Shown here piece by piece: positions 5,444 through 16,539 of a stretch of 64,000 bases of DNA. This DNA is from Bacteroidales bacterium UBA5536. Lineage in GTDB: Bacteria > Bacteroidota > Bacteroidia > Bacteroidales > F082. The first letter of the stretch is position 1. Each line of letters opens with the position of its first letter. Under the pieces are notes generated by a model. It searched no databases and was not told the origin of the DNA. It saw only the letters and a program-made list of their open reading frames with translations. Location: positions 186,001 through 250,000 of the forward strand of contig DINQ01000008.1 in NCBI GenBank assembly GCA_002426795.1, written 5' to 3'. The translations under genes and the position numbers were made by a program.

Positions 5444-7984
5444 CTATTCATTTACCTCATTATCAATGCTTTCTTCCAAATTATCAGAAGTGTTTTCCTG
5501 ATTCTGATCATCCAATAAAATACTTTCCTCTTCGTCAGCATCTTCAGTTACTTTGGTGACCGCTGCGATCTCATCATTCGCTTTCAGATTGATCAACCTA
5601 ACCCCCTGAGTTGCACGTCCCATCACGCGCATTGAATCTACGGCAATGCGGATTAATATCCCTGATTTATTGATAATCATCAGGTCATCTGAATCGTTAA
5701 CATTCTTTACCGCAATAAGTGAACCGGTCTTCTCAGTGATGCTCAGTGTTTTTACACCTTTACCCCCACGATTGGTAATTCTGTAATCATCCAACTGTGA
5801 GCGTTTTCCATATCCTTTTTCTGAAACCACCAGAATCGAGGAAGTTGGATCATCAATGCAAATCATGCCAATCACCTCATCTTTTTCGGAAGCCAGCGTG
5901 ATGCCTCTCACACCGGATGCATTGCGTCCCATTGGTCGCACTGTTGACTCGTTGAAACGAATAGCCCTACCTGACCGTAAAGCCAAAATAACCTCGCTTT
6001 GACCATTGGTGAGACGTGCTTCGAGCAACTCATCCCCCTCGCGGATGGTAATCGCGTTGATTCCATTCTGGCGTGGTCTTGAATAGGCTTCCAGACTGGT
6101 CTTTTTGATCACGCCTTTTTTCGTGGCTAGTATAATGTAATTGTTGTCGATATACTCCTGATCCTTTAGATCCTGAACATTGATATAGGCCTTTACCTTA
6201 TCCGTTGGATCGATGTTTATCAGGTTTTGGATCGCTCTGCCCTTGCTGGTTTTTGTTCCTTCCGGAATTTCAAAAACGCGCATCCAGAAACACTTTCCAT
6301 GCTCAGTAAAGAAGAGCATGTAGTTGTGGTTGGTGGCTACAAAAAGGTGTTCGATGAAGTCTTCATCCCTGGCTTCGGAGCCTTTGGCGCCGCGCCCTCC
6401 CCTGCTTTGTACACGATATTCTGATAAATTGGTTCTCTTAATATAACCCAGATGTGAAATTGTCAGAACAACGGATTCATCGGGAATGATATCTTCAATT
6501 TTGAAATCATCGGCCGAATAAACAATGGTAGAACGGGATTCATCACCATATTTTTCTTTAATAGCCAACAATTCTTTCTTAATTATTTCGAATCGCAATG
6601 CCTCATTTGACAAAATATCTTCCAGGTAAGCAATTTGTTTCAACAGTTCCTCGTACTCTTCTTTGATCTTTTGAATCTCAAGACCTGTCAAACGCTGCAA
6701 ACGCATATCAAGAATAGCTCGGGCCTGGATTTCGCTCAGGTTAAATTGAGTCATTAAGCCGTTTCGTGCTTCTTCAGGATTTTTTGATGCTTTAATCAGC
6801 TCAATTACAGCGTCAATATTGTCGAGTGCGATTAATAATCCCTCAAGAATATGAGCTCTTTTTTGTGCTTCATTCAACTCATATTTCGTACGTCGAATCA
6901 CCACTTCGTGTCTATGCTCGACAAAATATTGTATTAACTCCTTCAGGTTCAACGTGCGAGGACGACCTTTAACGAGTGCCACATTGTTGACGCTGAACGA
7001 AGTTTGAAGTGCTGTCATCTGGTACAGCTTGTTCAGCACCACATTTGAAACAACATCTTTCTTCAATTCATAAACGATGCGCATCCCGTTGCGGTCCGAC
7101 TCATCACGAATGTCTGAGATGCCATCCAGTTTCTTATCGTTAACAAGATCTGCGGTTTTTTTGATCATGTCAGCCTTGTTGACCTGATAAGGAATAGAGG
7201 TGGCAATAATCCATTCGCGGCCATTGTGTTCTTCGATTGTTGTCTCACCGCGAAGAACAATGCGTCCCCTACCCGTCTCAAAAGCTTCTTTTACACCTTC
7301 ATAGCCATAAATAATTCCACCGGTTGGAAAATCTGGGGCCTTGATATGCTGCATTAGTTCAGGAATCGTGATATCGTTGTTGTCGATATAAGCTACCGTT
7401 CCGTCAATCACTTCCGACAAGTTATGTGGTGGCATATTGGTAGCCATCCCAACTGCAATTCCGCTTGCACCGTTCACCAGCAAATTCGGAATCTGAGCGG
7501 GCAGAACTGTTGGTTCGGTGAGCGAATCATCGAAGTTAAGCTGAAAATCTACCGTATCCTTGTCAATATCCGAAAGCATTTCCTCAGCAATCTTTTGCAA
7601 TCTTGCTTCGGTATAACGCATCGCCGCAGGGCTGTCGCCATCTATCGAACCAAAGTTTCCCTGTCCGTCGACCAGTGGGTACCGCAGCGACCATTCCTGA
7701 GCCATACGTACCATGGCATCATAAACAGATGTATCACCATGTGGGTGGTACTTACCAAGCACCTCACCAACAATTCTGGCTGATTTCTTATAAGCTCTAT
7801 TTGACAAAACGCCCAGGTCGAGCATTCCATAAAGTACCCTGCGATGCACAGGTTTTAAACCATCACGCACATCAGGCAGCGCGCGCGATACAATCACCGA
7901 CATTGAATAATCAATGTAGGCTGATTTCATCTGGTTCTCAATATTGACTTTTACAATCTTTTCTCCGTCAAAAACCTCTTCCAT
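5444..7984 (-). CDS. gyrA: DNA gyrase subunit A
   Basis: The 846-residue protein is the breakage-reunion subunit of the type II topoisomerase that introduces negative supercoils using ATP, with GyrB. The winged-helix core begins with [20 protein letters not shown] and carries the catalytic Tyr at residue 124 in AMRYTEARL. The C-terminal beta-pinwheel opens with the GyrA box QSRGGRG at ~526-532, which separates GyrA from ParC. The last ~40 residues are an acidic tail. Length matches gyrases. The start codon follows a TATCTTTG promoter element by ~43 bp. gyrB is not in the window. Confidence 0.97.
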   Translation of the reverse strand: MEEVFDGEKIVKVNIENQMKSAYIDYSMSVIVSRALPDVRDGLKPVHRRVLYGMLDLGVLSNRAYKKSARIVGEVLGKYHPHGDTSVYDAMVRMAQEWSLRYPLVDGQGNFGSIDGDSPAAMRYTEARLQKIAEEMLSDIDKDTVDFQLNFDDSLTEPTVLPAQIPNLLVNGASGIAVGMATNMPPHNLSEVIDGTVAYIDNNDITIPELMQHIKAPDFPTGGIIYGYEGVKEAFETGRGRIVLRGETTIEEHNGREWIIATSIPYQVNKADMIKKTADLVNDKKLDGISDIRDESDRNGMRIVYELKKDVVSNVVLNKLYQMTALQTSFSVNNVALVKGRPRTLNLKELIQYFVEHRHEVVIRRTKYELNEAQKRAHILEGLLIALDNIDAVIELIKASKNPEEARNGLMTQFNLSEIQARAILDMRLQRLTGLEIQKIKEEYEELLKQIAYLEDILSNEALRFEIIKKELLAIKEKYGDESRSTIVYSADDFKIEDIIPDESVVLTISHLGYIKRTNLSEYRVQSRGGRGAKGSEARDEDFIEHLFVATNHNYMLFFTEHGKCFWMRVFEIPEGTKTSKGRAIQNLINIDPTDKVKAYINVQDLKDQEYIDNNYIILATKKGVIKKTSLEAYSRPRQNGINAITIREGDELLEARLTNGQSEVILALRSGRAIRFNESTVRPMGRNASGVRGITLASEKDEVIGMICIDDPTSSILVVSEKGYGKRSQLDDYRITNRGGKGVKTLSITEKTGSLIAVKNVNDSDDLMIINKSGILIRIAVDSMRVMGRATQGVRLINLKANDEIAAVTKVTEDADEEESILLDDQNQENTSDNLEESIDNEVNE

Positions 7985-8027
7985 TCAATGTATTATTGCG
8001 AATAAACTCTAATCCAAAATTAATAGG

Positions 8028-8035
8028 CAAAGATA
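8028..8035 (-). promoter_or_regulatory. -7 element of the gyrA promoter
   Basis: TATCTTTG on the minus strand matches TAnnTTTG, 43 bp before the gyrA start. No TTG sits at the expected 20-bp spacing, so the -33 element is weak. The same 262-bp gap holds the divergent clpC promoter. Confidence 0.5.
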
Positions 8036-8193
8036 CAAAAAATAGATAGTCAAAAATCGTTTCATTGGTTCAAAACTTTGAATATGTCAACACTTTCTTG
8101 TTAATATTTCTGCCATCCGAACAAAGATGGACTGATATTTGTTTCTATTTTTGACTGGCATGAATTAGACAACGGCCAAAACAACAATAAAAC

Positions 8194-8226
8194 TTGTTTT
8201 TCGTTGAATTTTCGCAGTTAAATTTG
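8194..8226 (+). promoter_or_regulatory. Candidate clpC promoter
   Basis: TAAATTTG at 8219-8226 matches TAnnTTTG and TTG at 8194-8196 lies 22 bp upstream. The start codon is 20 bp downstream, giving a very short leader. No CtsR-type operator was recognised. Confidence 0.45.
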
Positions 8227-8246
8227 ATAGATTAACCCTAATAAAT

Positions 8247-10790
8247 ATGGACGCAAAATTTTCACCCAGAGTCAGAGATATACTGACATATAGCCATGAA
8301 GAGGCTGTAAGGCTGGGCAACAATTATATAGGACTTGAGCATCTGTTTTTAGGCATGGTGCGCGACGGAGAAGGCAAGGCGCTGCAAATCCTGAAATTTT
8401 TTGGGATTGACATTGATACTTTCCGAAAAAAAATAGAGCAAGCCATACGCAATCCCAATCCTGTGGCAAGTGACCTGACAAATATTCCGCTCATGAAACA
8501 AACAGAGCGTGCGCTAAAGTTCACCTATATTATAGCGAAGGAATTCAAAAGCGATCTCATTAAATCAGAACATCTTTTGCTTGCCATCATGCGCGACAAA
8601 AACAACATGGTAACACAACACCTTGAAAGAGAAGGTGTTGATTTTGTAACATATAAAAATGAGCTGATGTTTTTACTTGGTAATGACGATCAAAACGAAA
8701 AAAGTTCTGAGCAGCCGCGAGCTGAGTTTCCTGGTGAAGCTTCAGATGAAGACGAACCCAGACAAGGTGGCATGAAGAAGACAAGCGATCCAAAATCGAA
8801 AACTCCAGTACTTGATAACTTTGGACGCGATTTGACACGTGCAGCAGAAGAAAAAAGGCTTGATCCTATTGTTGGACGCGAAAAGGAACTAGAACGTGTA
8901 GCACAAATTCTTAGTCGCAGGAAGAAAAACAATCCCATCCTGATTGGAGAGCCTGGTGTAGGTAAATCTGCCATTGCAGAAGGACTAGCCTTGCGCATCG
9001 TGCAGCGAAAAGTTTCGAGAGCGCTTTTCAATAAAAGAATTGTGATGCTCGATCTCGCTTCACTCGTCGCTGGCACCAAATACCGGGGCCAGTTTGAAGA
9101 GCGCATGAAAGCTGTATTAAACGAATTAGAAAAAAATCCGGATATCATCCTGTTTATCGATGAAATCCATACGATTGTTGGAGCCGGAAATGCAAGTGGA
9201 TCGCTGGATGCAAGTAATATGTTCAAGCCTGCCCTTGCAAGAGGCGAACTGCAGTGCATTGGCGCTACAACACTGGATGAATACCGGCAATATATCGAGA
9301 AGGACGGAGCGCTGGAACGCCGTTTTCAAAAGATTCTCGTTGACCCGACAACGCCATCAGAAACGATTGAAATTCTCAATAATATCAAAGAACGTTACGA
9401 AGATCACCATCTTGTGAAGTTTGATGATGACGCCATCGAAGCTTGCGTAAAACTGACAACGCGTTATATGTCAGACCGTTATTTGCCAGACAAGGCGATT
9501 GACGCTTTGGATGAAGCTGGTGCGAGGGTACACATCAATAACATCCATGTTCCGCTCGAAATCATCAACCTGGAAAACCAGATTGAAGAAACCAGACTTA
9601 AAAAGAACCAGGCTATTCAAATTCAAAAGTTTGAAGAAGCAGCCATGTTCCGTGATTCAGAGAGAAAACAAATTGACGCGCTTGAAAAAGCAAAACAACG
9701 TTGGGAAGAGGAGTCGAAAATTCATCGTGAAGCTGTGACTGAACAAAATGTAGCTGAAGTAGTGGCAATGATGACCGGAATCCCTGTTCAGCGTATTGCC
9801 CAAAACGAAAGCGATCGTCTGGTCAATATGGAAAACGAGCTTGAGGATTCGGTTATCGGTCAAAATGAAGCCATTAAAAAGGTTACTAAAGCCATCCGTA
9901 GAAACCGGGCCGGGCTAAAGGATCCAAACAAACCTATTGGTACGTTCATTTTCCTTGGACCAACAGGTGTTGGTAAAACGTATCTGGCAAAAGTGCTGGC
10001 AAAATATCTGTTCGATTCAGAAGATGCACTCGTAAGGATTGACATGAGCGAATACATGGAAAAATTTGCTGTTTCGCGCCTGGTTGGAGCTCCTCCCGGT
10101 TACGTTGGCTACGAAGAAGGTGGACAGCTTACCGAAAAAGTGCGCCGCAAACCCTACTCTATCGTATTGCTTGATGAGATCGAAAAAGCACACTCCGATG
10201 TATTCCATTTGTTATTGCAAGTGCTTGATGATGGTGTACTTACCGACAGTCTTGGTCGCAGGGTTGATTTCAAAAACACCATCGTTATTATGACCTCCAA
10301 CATTGGTTCGCGACAGTTGAAAGATTTTGGTCAAGGTGTTGGATTTAGTACAGGAGCACGTAAGAGTTCCAAATCAACCTATGCTCAGGGAGTGATTGAA
10401 AATGCACTTAAAAAATCTTTTGCGCCGGAGTTTCTAAACAGAATTGATGACATTGTTATCTTCGATCCTTTGCAGCGCGAAGACATCCACAAAATCATTG
10501 ATATCGAACTGAAAAATTTGTATTCAAGAATTGCTGAAATGGGATATGAACTGGTTTTGACAGATAAAGCCAAGGATTATCTTGTTGAAAAAGGCTGGGA
10601 CGAACAGTTTGGTGCTCGTCCGCTTAAACGGGCTATTCAGAAGTATGTCGAAGATTTGCTTGCTGAGGAGATTATCAAAACGAAATTGAAACCTAAGGAC
10701 AAGATCAAGATCGACTTTGATGACAAAAAACAGGAAATGACTGTACAGGTGAATAAAACAGGCAAAAAATCAGCCGTTGCAAAAGAATAG
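8247..10790 (+). CDS. clpC: ATP-dependent Clp protease ATP-binding subunit ClpC
   Basis: This 847-residue Hsp100 unfoldase feeds substrates to ClpP. The N-terminal repeat domain (residues ~1-145) starts with [16 protein letters not shown]. The first AAA module has Walker A GEPGVGKS at 234-241 and Walker [15 protein letters not shown]-type coiled middle region lies at ~445-480 ([13 protein letters not shown]), which marks ClpC rather than ClpB. The second AAA module has Walker A GPTGVGKT at 571-578 and [10 protein letters not shown]. The C-terminal ClpB-D2 domain contains [12 protein letters not shown]. It stands alone, divergent from gyrA and followed by a strong terminator. Confidence 0.95.
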   Translation: MDAKFSPRVRDILTYSHEEAVRLGNNYIGLEHLFLGMVRDGEGKALQILKFFGIDIDTFRKKIEQAIRNPNPVASDLTNIPLMKQTERALKFTYIIAKEFKSDLIKSEHLLLAIMRDKNNMVTQHLEREGVDFVTYKNELMFLLGNDDQNEKSSEQPRAEFPGEASDEDEPRQGGMKKTSDPKSKTPVLDNFGRDLTRAAEEKRLDPIVGREKELERVAQILSRRKKNNPILIGEPGVGKSAIAEGLALRIVQRKVSRALFNKRIVMLDLASLVAGTKYRGQFEERMKAVLNELEKNPDIILFIDEIHTIVGAGNASGSLDASNMFKPALARGELQCIGATTLDEYRQYIEKDGALERRFQKILVDPTTPSETIEILNNIKERYEDHHLVKFDDDAIEACVKLTTRYMSDRYLPDKAIDALDEAGARVHINNIHVPLEIINLENQIEETRLKKNQAIQIQKFEEAAMFRDSERKQIDALEKAKQRWEEESKIHREAVTEQNVAEVVAMMTGIPVQRIAQNESDRLVNMENELEDSVIGQNEAIKKVTKAIRRNRAGLKDPNKPIGTFIFLGPTGVGKTYLAKVLAKYLFDSEDALVRIDMSEYMEKFAVSRLVGAPPGYVGYEEGGQLTEKVRRKPYSIVLLDEIEKAHSDVFHLLLQVLDDGVLTDSLGRRVDFKNTIVIMTSNIGSRQLKDFGQGVGFSTGARKSSKSTYAQGVIENALKKSFAPEFLNRIDDIVIFDPLQREDIHKIIDIELKNLYSRIAEMGYELVLTDKAKDYLVEKGWDEQFGARPLKRAIQKYVEDLLAEEIIKTKLKPKDKIKIDFDDKKQEMTVQVNKTGKKSAVAKE

Positions 10791-10814
10791 CACCTTAAAT
10801 ACTTAAAAATCGCT

Positions 10815-10848
10815 AACCGGAAGTGTGACAAACTTCCGGTTTTTTTTT
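10815..10848 (+). terminator. Rho-independent terminator after clpC
   Basis: A 10-bp stem (AACCGGAAGT / ACTTCCGGTT) with a 7-nt loop is followed by a run of T. It lies 25 bp after the clpC stop. Confidence 0.9.
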
Positions 10849-10944
10849 GAATCATTTTAAATAAGCACGTTCCAAATCAAGGAGTGCTGCACCATATGAT
10901 TTATTTGATTATGTTTGCCCCTTAACAAATATAAATTGCGACAT

Positions 10945-12723
10945 ATGAACACTAAAAGTGCCCTGAAAGGCGGTGAATTCCTTGTAAAAGATACTGATTA
11001 TCAAGATATTTTTATTCCAGAGGAATTTGATGAAGAAGTGAAAATGATCACCGAAACCTGTCACGATTTTTTAGAAACGGAAATATTTCCCAACCTTGAT
11101 CGGATAGATAAACAAGAAGATGGCCTTATGGCTCAGCTGCTAAAAAAAGCAGGCGAGCTGGGACTTTTGGGTTTGTCGATACCTGAAGAATACGAAGGTT
11201 TTGAACAGTCGTTTTTGGCCATCATGCGGGCTAACGAAGCTCTTGGCTCGGGCTATTCATACTCCGTAGCAATCATGGCACATACCGGAATTGGCACTTT
11301 GCCGATTTTGTACTATGGCAATGAAGAACAAAAACAAAAATACATCCCACGCCTTGCTTCGGGTGAATTAATGGCGGCTTATTGCCTAACCGAACCTGGC
11401 GCCGGATCAGATGCCAATTCAGGAAGAACGCGAGCTGTGTTGTCAGAAGATGGCAAGCATTACATATTGAACGGTCAAAAAATGTGGATTACAAATGGAG
11501 GATTTGCTGATGTTCAAACTGTTTTTGCCAAGGTAGATAACGATCGTGTTTTGAGTGCTTTCATCGTTGAACGGGCGTGGGAAGGGGTCACGATGAACCC
11601 GGAAGAGAAAAAGATGGGTATCAAAGGTTCTTCTACTCGCCAGATTTTCTACAATGATGTAAAAGTTCCGGTGGAAAATATGCTGGGTAAAAGAGGCGAA
11701 GGCTTCCGTATTGCCCTGAACATCCTTCATCTGGGTCGTATCAAATTGGGAGCAACGGTAGTTGGCGGTGCCAAACGAGCAATTCTTCATTCAGTGAATT
11801 ACGCCAACGAACGCAAGCAATTTGGTAAAGCAATTGCCGAATTTGGAGCCATTAAACATAAACTTGCCCAACAAGTAATAAAAACATTTGCCACTGAATC
11901 AGCTATTTACAAGACAAGTAAAGATATACAGGATAATATTTACCGCCTGAAAGCCGAAGGTATTGAGCATGGAAGAGCCAACATTGAAGGTGTTGCGGAT
12001 TTTGCTATTGAATGTGCCATCATGAAGGTTTACGGCTCAGAAGCACTGGATTATGTTGTTGATGAAGCTGTTCAGATTTATGGTGGCATGGGTTTTTCAA
12101 GTGAAACACCTGTCGACAGGGCTTATCGCGACTCCCGTATAAACCGTATTTTTGAAGGGACCAACGAAATCAATAGATTGCTTTCGATTGATACTTTGCT
12201 CAAAAAAGGCATGAAAAGCGATTTCAACCTGTTTGAAATTGCCCGAAAAATGAGCGAAGAAGCGGATCAGGTTGAAAAACAAGAAGGTAATGATTACTTC
12301 GCTGACAAGTTGGCAGTAATTAAAAACCTTAAAAAGGCAATTTTGATGCTGATTCCGGCCATTTCAGAAGCATTTGGTCGTAAACTGGTTGAAGAAGAAG
12401 AGGTGTTGATGAATTTGTCAGATATGCTGATGCAACTCTTTGCTGCTGAAGCTACTGTACTGCGTGTACAGAAACTTGAAGCCATGCGTGGAACAGAGGC
12501 CAATCTGATTTACCGTGATATTGCAGATGTGCTCGTTTTTGATGCTGCAGCTATGGCTTACAAAGCAGGAAAAGAAGCAATAGTAAGTTTTGCAACAGAA
12601 GAAAATCAATGCAAAATGCTTGATAATCTTTATCAGCTATGTAAAGTAAGACCTGTAAACGTAAAAGATGCTCGCAGAAGAATTGCGGACAAATTGATTG
12701 AGGATAATCAATACAACTTCTAA
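10945..12723 (+). CDS. Acyl-CoA dehydrogenase, long (VLCAD-like) form
   Basis: A flavoprotein that oxidises acyl-CoA to trans-2-enoyl-CoA in beta-oxidation or amino-acid breakdown. ATG 10945 is preferred over a TTG ten codons upstream. The 592 residues exceed the usual ~380 because of a C-terminal helical extension, as in very-long-chain and ACAD9-type enzymes. Motifs include AAYCLTEPGAGSDA and MWITNGGFAD in the middle domain and YGGMGFSSETPVDRAYRD with IFEGTNEINR near residues 375-415. A terminator separates it from a convergent second acyl-CoA dehydrogenase. Substrate length cannot be read from sequence. Confidence 0.9.
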   Translation: MNTKSALKGGEFLVKDTDYQDIFIPEEFDEEVKMITETCHDFLETEIFPNLDRIDKQEDGLMAQLLKKAGELGLLGLSIPEEYEGFEQSFLAIMRANEALGSGYSYSVAIMAHTGIGTLPILYYGNEEQKQKYIPRLASGELMAAYCLTEPGAGSDANSGRTRAVLSEDGKHYILNGQKMWITNGGFADVQTVFAKVDNDRVLSAFIVERAWEGVTMNPEEKKMGIKGSSTRQIFYNDVKVPVENMLGKRGEGFRIALNILHLGRIKLGATVVGGAKRAILHSVNYANERKQFGKAIAEFGAIKHKLAQQVIKTFATESAIYKTSKDIQDNIYRLKAEGIEHGRANIEGVADFAIECAIMKVYGSEALDYVVDEAVQIYGGMGFSSETPVDRAYRDSRINRIFEGTNEINRLLSIDTLLKKGMKSDFNLFEIARKMSEEADQVEKQEGNDYFADKLAVIKNLKKAILMLIPAISEAFGRKLVEEEEVLMNLSDMLMQLFAAEATVLRVQKLEAMRGTEANLIYRDIADVLVFDAAAMAYKAGKEAIVSFATEENQCKMLDNLYQLCKVRPVNVKDARRRIADKLIEDNQYNF

Positions 12724-12742
12724 TTTTTCAAGAAGATAAAAA

Positions 12743-12778
12743 AGAGGCTGTCACAAATATGTGACAGCCTCTTTTTTT
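12743..12778. terminator. Bidirectional terminator between two acyl-CoA dehydrogenase genes
   Basis: A perfect 13-bp stem (AGAGGCTGTCACA and its complement) with loop AATA is flanked by A and T runs. The T run overlaps the stop codon of the minus-strand gene. It serves both convergent genes. Confidence 0.9.
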
Positions 12779-13919
12779 ATTTCAGAATATTCTTCGATAT
12801 CACCAAGCGTTGTATTTGGTTGGTGCCTTCGTAAATCTGGCAGAGTTTGGCATCGCGCATCATTTTTTCAACCATAAAATCAGTTGTATATCCTTCGCCT
12901 CCCATTACCTGCACCGCGTCGGTTGTTACTTTCATGGCCATATCTGAGGCCAAAAGTTTCGACATAGCTGACAATTTATTGGCAACTTTCTGGCCATTAT
13001 CGTATGCCCAAGCTGCATACCAAGTCATCAGGCGGGCTGCTTCGATTTCAGTTGCCATATCTGCCAACATGAAGCTAACTCCCTGATTGACAGTAATTGG
13101 TGCTCCAAACTGAATTCTGTTTTTGGCCCATTTCAATGATGTTTCAAAAGCAGCACGCGCATTGCCTACACTCAAGGCAGCAACGCCTGTGCGCGTGCGG
13201 TCGAAAGTTTTCATGGCAATCAAAAACCCTGTACCCTCATCGCCAAGTCGATTTTCTTCCGGAATCTCAACATCGGTAAAAATGAGTTCATTCTGCACTG
13301 AAGCTTTCTGACCCATTTTGCGCAAGCGCGGCTTTATTTCAATTCCGGGCGAATCTGTTGGCACAACAAAAGCAGTCAGGCTTCGTGCCCCCTTTTCGGG
13401 ATTTGTCAATGCAAATACAGTGATGAAAGTTGAAGCTTCTGCGTTAGTTATATAGCGCTTGTGGCCATTAAGGATGTATTTATCTCCTTTTTTAATGGCT
13501 GTAGATTTGATCCCAGCCACATCGGAACCAGCATTAGGCTCTGTCAGTGCATAAGCCGCAACCGCTTTTTCTTCATTGATCCTGCCAAAAAACTTCTTCT
13601 GTTGTGCTTCATTTGCAGCCAGATAGAGTGGTGTAAGAGCCAAGGTATTGGCGTCGATACAAATACCAATACCCACGCAGCCTGCTCCCAACTCTTCAGA
13701 GGCAACAGCCCCGTCGAGAATGCTATAATCGTTACCGCCAAATTTTGACGGCATGGGTCCGTTCATTATACCTTCATCGTAAGCAGCTTTAACAATTTCC
13801 CATGGAAACTCAGCCAGCTCATCGTATTTCAAGCGATTAGGGATGATTAATCGGTTAGCAAAATCACGATATTTGGCTTGTATGGCCATCTGTCGTTCAT
13901 CAAGTTGGAATCCAATCAT
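12777..13919 (-). CDS. Acyl-CoA dehydrogenase, short-chain type
   Basis: A 380-residue FAD-dependent acyl-CoA dehydrogenase of standard length. It shows VAAYALTEPNAGSDVAG and YILNGHKRYITNA in the flavin-binding middle domain, GARSLTAFVV, and the C-terminal signature MGGEGYTTDFMVEKMMRDAK followed by IYEGTNQIQRLVI. The family includes butyryl-CoA dehydrogenases that pair with electron-transfer flavoprotein; no etfAB is adjacent here. A TACATTTG promoter element lies 40 bp upstream. Confidence 0.92.
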   Translation of the reverse strand: MIGFQLDERQMAIQAKYRDFANRLIIPNRLKYDELAEFPWEIVKAAYDEGIMNGPMPSKFGGNDYSILDGAVASEELGAGCVGIGICIDANTLALTPLYLAANEAQQKKFFGRINEEKAVAAYALTEPNAGSDVAGIKSTAIKKGDKYILNGHKRYITNAEASTFITVFALTNPEKGARSLTAFVVPTDSPGIEIKPRLRKMGQKASVQNELIFTDVEIPEENRLGDEGTGFLIAMKTFDRTRTGVAALSVGNARAAFETSLKWAKNRIQFGAPITVNQGVSFMLADMATEIEAARLMTWYAAWAYDNGQKVANKLSAMSKLLASDMAMKVTTDAVQVMGGEGYTTDFMVEKMMRDAKLCQIYEGTNQIQRLVISKNILK

Positions 13920-13958
13920 AATTTTGTTTTTTTAGTAAGCGAATGATTCTGTTTAAAG

Positions 13959-13966
13959 CAAATGTA
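13959..13966 (-). promoter_or_regulatory. -7 promoter element of the short-chain acyl-CoA dehydrogenase gene
   Basis: TACATTTG on the minus strand fits TAnnTTTG, 40 bp before the start. No clear -33 TTG is seen at 20 bp. Confidence 0.4.
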
Positions 13967-14094
13967 CAAATTAATTGATTGTATTGCTGTAAACAGAATT
14001 TGATTCAAGTTGATAATTGCTTTGTTGTCTCTGGGAAGATTTTTTCAAAAGCCCTTTTCATCATTCGTAACGCATTACACAATTGCCCAATTGT

Positions 14095-14871
14095 TTAATG
14101 GCCTCTCATTATCGAATCTGGGTAAACCACACCCTGTAAAAAGAGTGCGTGCGCCGGAGCAGAAAAACCGGCTGCTGATCTGTCCTTTTTTTGAATGATG
14201 GTAGCAAATTGTTCCAGCGAAAGTTTACCCTGCCCCACTTCAACCAATGTTCCAACGATGGCTCTGACCATATTTCTTAAAAACCGATCAGCTGAAATCT
14301 CAAAAAGCAGTTCGTCTCCTTTGATATGCCATTGCGCCTTTTGCACATTGCAGATATTCGTCTTTGTTTGTGCATGAAGCTTGGCGAAACTGGTAAAGTC
14401 TTGCTGACCAATCAACAAATTTGCAGCTTGCTGCATAGAACCAACTGATAGCTGCCCAAAAATATACCAGCTAAAATCAGTTAAGAAAGGATTCTTGCTG
14501 CGTGTAATATGGTAATAGTAAGTACGTGTCAGTGCATCAAAACGGGCGTTGGCATCATCGGGTACCCGCCAGATTTTGAACAAGGTAATATCTTTTGGTA
14601 AAAATCGGTCAATCTGAGCTGTAAGTACTTCTAATTGATCTGGTTGGATAAGGTTAACAAGATCAAAATGAGCATAATAATTTCTGGCGTGCACACCCGT
14701 GTCTGTCCGGCCGCAACCGGTAATTTTAACAGATTCCCCTATTTTTAAGCTGATACACTTTTCCAGTTCGACCTGCACGCTATGAGCATTCTGCTGCGAT
14801 TGCCATCCATGGTACGATGAACCATTATATGCCAGGTGTGCGAAGTAGCGCAATGTGATTTTTTTTTGCAA
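14095..14871 (-). CDS. truA: tRNA pseudouridine(38-40) synthase TruA
   Basis: TruA isomerises uridines 38-40 in the tRNA anticodon arm. The 258-residue protein carries YNGSSYHGWQ at ~15-24 and the catalytic GRTDTGVHA with Asp57, then RFDALTRTYYYHI and FLRNMVRAIVGTLVEVG near the C-terminus. There is no upstream ATG in frame before a stop, so the start is taken as TTG at 14869-14871 (TTG CAA AAA AAA ATC). The upstream gene is divergent and no partner genes are adjacent. Confidence 0.94.
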   Translation of the reverse strand: MQKKITLRYFAHLAYNGSSYHGWQSQQNAHSVQVELEKCISLKIGESVKITGCGRTDTGVHARNYYAHFDLVNLIQPDQLEVLTAQIDRFLPKDITLFKIWRVPDDANARFDALTRTYYYHITRSKNPFLTDFSWYIFGQLSVGSMQQAANLLIGQQDFTSFAKLHAQTKTNICNVQKAQWHIKGDELLFEISADRFLRNMVRAIVGTLVEVGQGKLSLEQFATIIQKKDRSAAGFSAPAHALFLQGVVYPDSIMRGH

Positions 14872-14964
14872 AGATCGAAAAAATGCAACTCATCATAAGG
14901 TAAATAACTACCTAAGCGTAATCTACTTTAGATTTATTCTTCGTTTTCGGAACAACAGAAAGTG

Positions 14965-14972
14965 TATTTTTG
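14965..14972 (+). promoter_or_regulatory. -7 promoter element before the NicO-like gene
   Basis: TATTTTTG matches TAnnTTTG and lies 17 bp before ATG 14990. It supports that start and argues against the longer frame that would overlap truA. Confidence 0.45.
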
Positions 14973-14989
14973 TCCATAATATCATCAAC

Positions 14990-15757
14990 ATGAATGCATT
15001 CTTTCCAAATTTATTATTGCACGAAGGTCATTTGGGTCAATATGCTGCCACAGCGCCATTTCTCATCGGTATTCTTGCCAGCGTGCTGCATGTTGTTTCC
15101 GGTCCTGACCATTTAGCGGCAGTTACACCTTTGGCAATCGACAATAAACTCAAATCATGGCTCATTGGGCTTGGTTGGGGAATTGGCCATACGTCCGGGA
15201 TGCTGCTCATAGGTGTATTGTTTATTTTCTTTAAAAACTACATCCCCGTTGAACTGATCTCGCAACACAGTGAAATGCTGGTTGGCTTTATTCTTATTGC
15301 AATCGGAGTTTGGGCATTTTATCGGATTTTTCACCAGACGAGGCATCATCATACCCATCCACATACACATGAAAATATTGAGGGTAAATCATTTACACAT
15401 ATTCATGCGCACGATCACCCGGCTATGAACGCACACGAACACAGTCATCCGGTTGCGATCAGGCAATCTGTAGCTTCTGCATTGTTCATTGGACTCATTC
15501 ACGGATTGGCAGGAGTTTCTCATTTATTGGGTGTTTTGCCAACGCTTGCTTTTCCAAGTAGTTTTGATTCAGCAATGTATTTAACAGGCTTTGGCTTCGG
15601 AACCATTGTTGCAATGGTGGCTTTCTCATTCTTATTGGGATTTGTCGCCTATCAATCCAGCGAACGATTTAAACCATTGATATTTAAAACGATACAATTT
15701 ACTGGTGCAAGCGCCTCTCTGCTTGTTGGCATCTACTGGATCAGTACAACAATATAA
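14990..15757 (+). CDS. NicO/HupE-like metal transporter with His-rich loop
   Basis: The 255-residue membrane protein has about six hydrophobic segments. The first helix contains HVVSGPDHLAAVTP, close to the H-x(4-5)-DH signature of nickel/cobalt permeases, followed by GWGIGHTSGMLLIG. A central soluble loop (about residues 115-160) is very His-rich (TRHHHTHPHTHE, HIHAHDHP), typical of nickel, cobalt or zinc handling. The second half contains GLIHGLAGVSHLLGVLP. It probably moves divalent metal across the inner membrane; direction and metal are not determinable here. ATG 14990 is chosen because of the promoter element upstream. Confidence 0.75.
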   Translation: MNAFFPNLLLHEGHLGQYAATAPFLIGILASVLHVVSGPDHLAAVTPLAIDNKLKSWLIGLGWGIGHTSGMLLIGVLFIFFKNYIPVELISQHSEMLVGFILIAIGVWAFYRIFHQTRHHHTHPHTHENIEGKSFTHIHAHDHPAMNAHEHSHPVAIRQSVASALFIGLIHGLAGVSHLLGVLPTLAFPSSFDSAMYLTGFGFGTIVAMVAFSFLLGFVAYQSSERFKPLIFKTIQFTGASASLLVGIYWISTTI

Positions 15758-15775
15758 TTTTTTGGCATCTATCTA

Positions 15776-16486
15776 ATGAAACGCACCCTGATTTTCACTT
15801 TGTTTCTGTTCGCTACAACGCTGATTTTGGCGCAAAGCGAAAATGTGCGCCGACCAAAGTGGTATTTAGGGGTTCAGGTTGGCTCGAGTATTGGTGATAT
15901 TGGTGGCGTAGTTGCTGATTATAATTTCAAAAATAAGACTGGAATACTGGCAAATATATTCACCCAGTATCAACTTTCACATGAAGTAGGATTGCGCATT
16001 GGTCTGGAGTTTGACCAAAGACGATTTTCTATGGATCGTTTTAACTATGGCCTGCGGTATACTGATACATCGACCTATGTTTGCTGGGAATGCTATTATG
16101 CCTATGATGTAGCTTACGAAAACCTGTATCTCACAGTTCCAATCGTATTTGTTTACGCCCGAAACCAGGGTCGTTTTGCCATTCAGGTGAAAGGTGGCGG
16201 ATATTTTTCTTTGTTGATGTCGTCAAAATTTAATGGCTATGAAGAACTGTTTATCAGCACAACCAACGGCTCCTATTTTCTCGATAATGGTATAGAGCCA
16301 GGGCTTTTCAGGTTAAACTATAAGGGAAAAGCATACAATGTGATAAACACCTCTGATGCAGGAATCATGCTGGGGTTAGGGGCTTCATATGCCGTTACAA
16401 ACACCATGGCATTTCAGCTTGAAGCAGGACTACAGGTTGGTTTTCAGCCCCTGTTTGAAAATCCTGGTGTGGTTGCTGTTTATTAG
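15776..16486 (+). CDS. Outer-membrane beta-barrel protein (PorT-like family)
   Basis: The 236-residue product has a signal peptide (MKRTLIFTLFLFATTLILAQ) and alternating strand-like segments such as KWYLGVQVGSSIGDIGG and GLRIGLEFDQRRFSM. It ends in a strand with aromatic last residue, as in small eight-stranded outer-membrane barrels of Bacteroidota. It follows the metal transporter by 18 bp and may be co-transcribed. No specific function is apparent. Confidence 0.7.
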   Translation: MKRTLIFTLFLFATTLILAQSENVRRPKWYLGVQVGSSIGDIGGVVADYNFKNKTGILANIFTQYQLSHEVGLRIGLEFDQRRFSMDRFNYGLRYTDTSTYVCWECYYAYDVAYENLYLTVPIVFVYARNQGRFAIQVKGGGYFSLLMSSKFNGYEELFISTTNGSYFLDNGIEPGLFRLNYKGKAYNVINTSDAGIMLGLGASYAVTNTMAFQLEAGLQVGFQPLFENPGVVAVY

Positions 16487-16539
16487 CGGGCTTATCAGTT
16501 TCGTGGTGGTCTCATTTACCGTATTCCTTTTTCTCCGTA

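Noticed and set aside
7424..7947. Open frames opposite gyrA
   Set aside because: They are antisense to the conserved catalytic core and have no protein-like features.
5444..7984. ParC rather than GyrA
   Set aside because: A full GyrA box (QSRGGRG) is present at the start of the C-terminal domain.
14855..14989. N-terminal extension of the NicO-like transporter
   Set aside because: It overlaps truA, contains the promoter element at 14965 and lacks family similarity.
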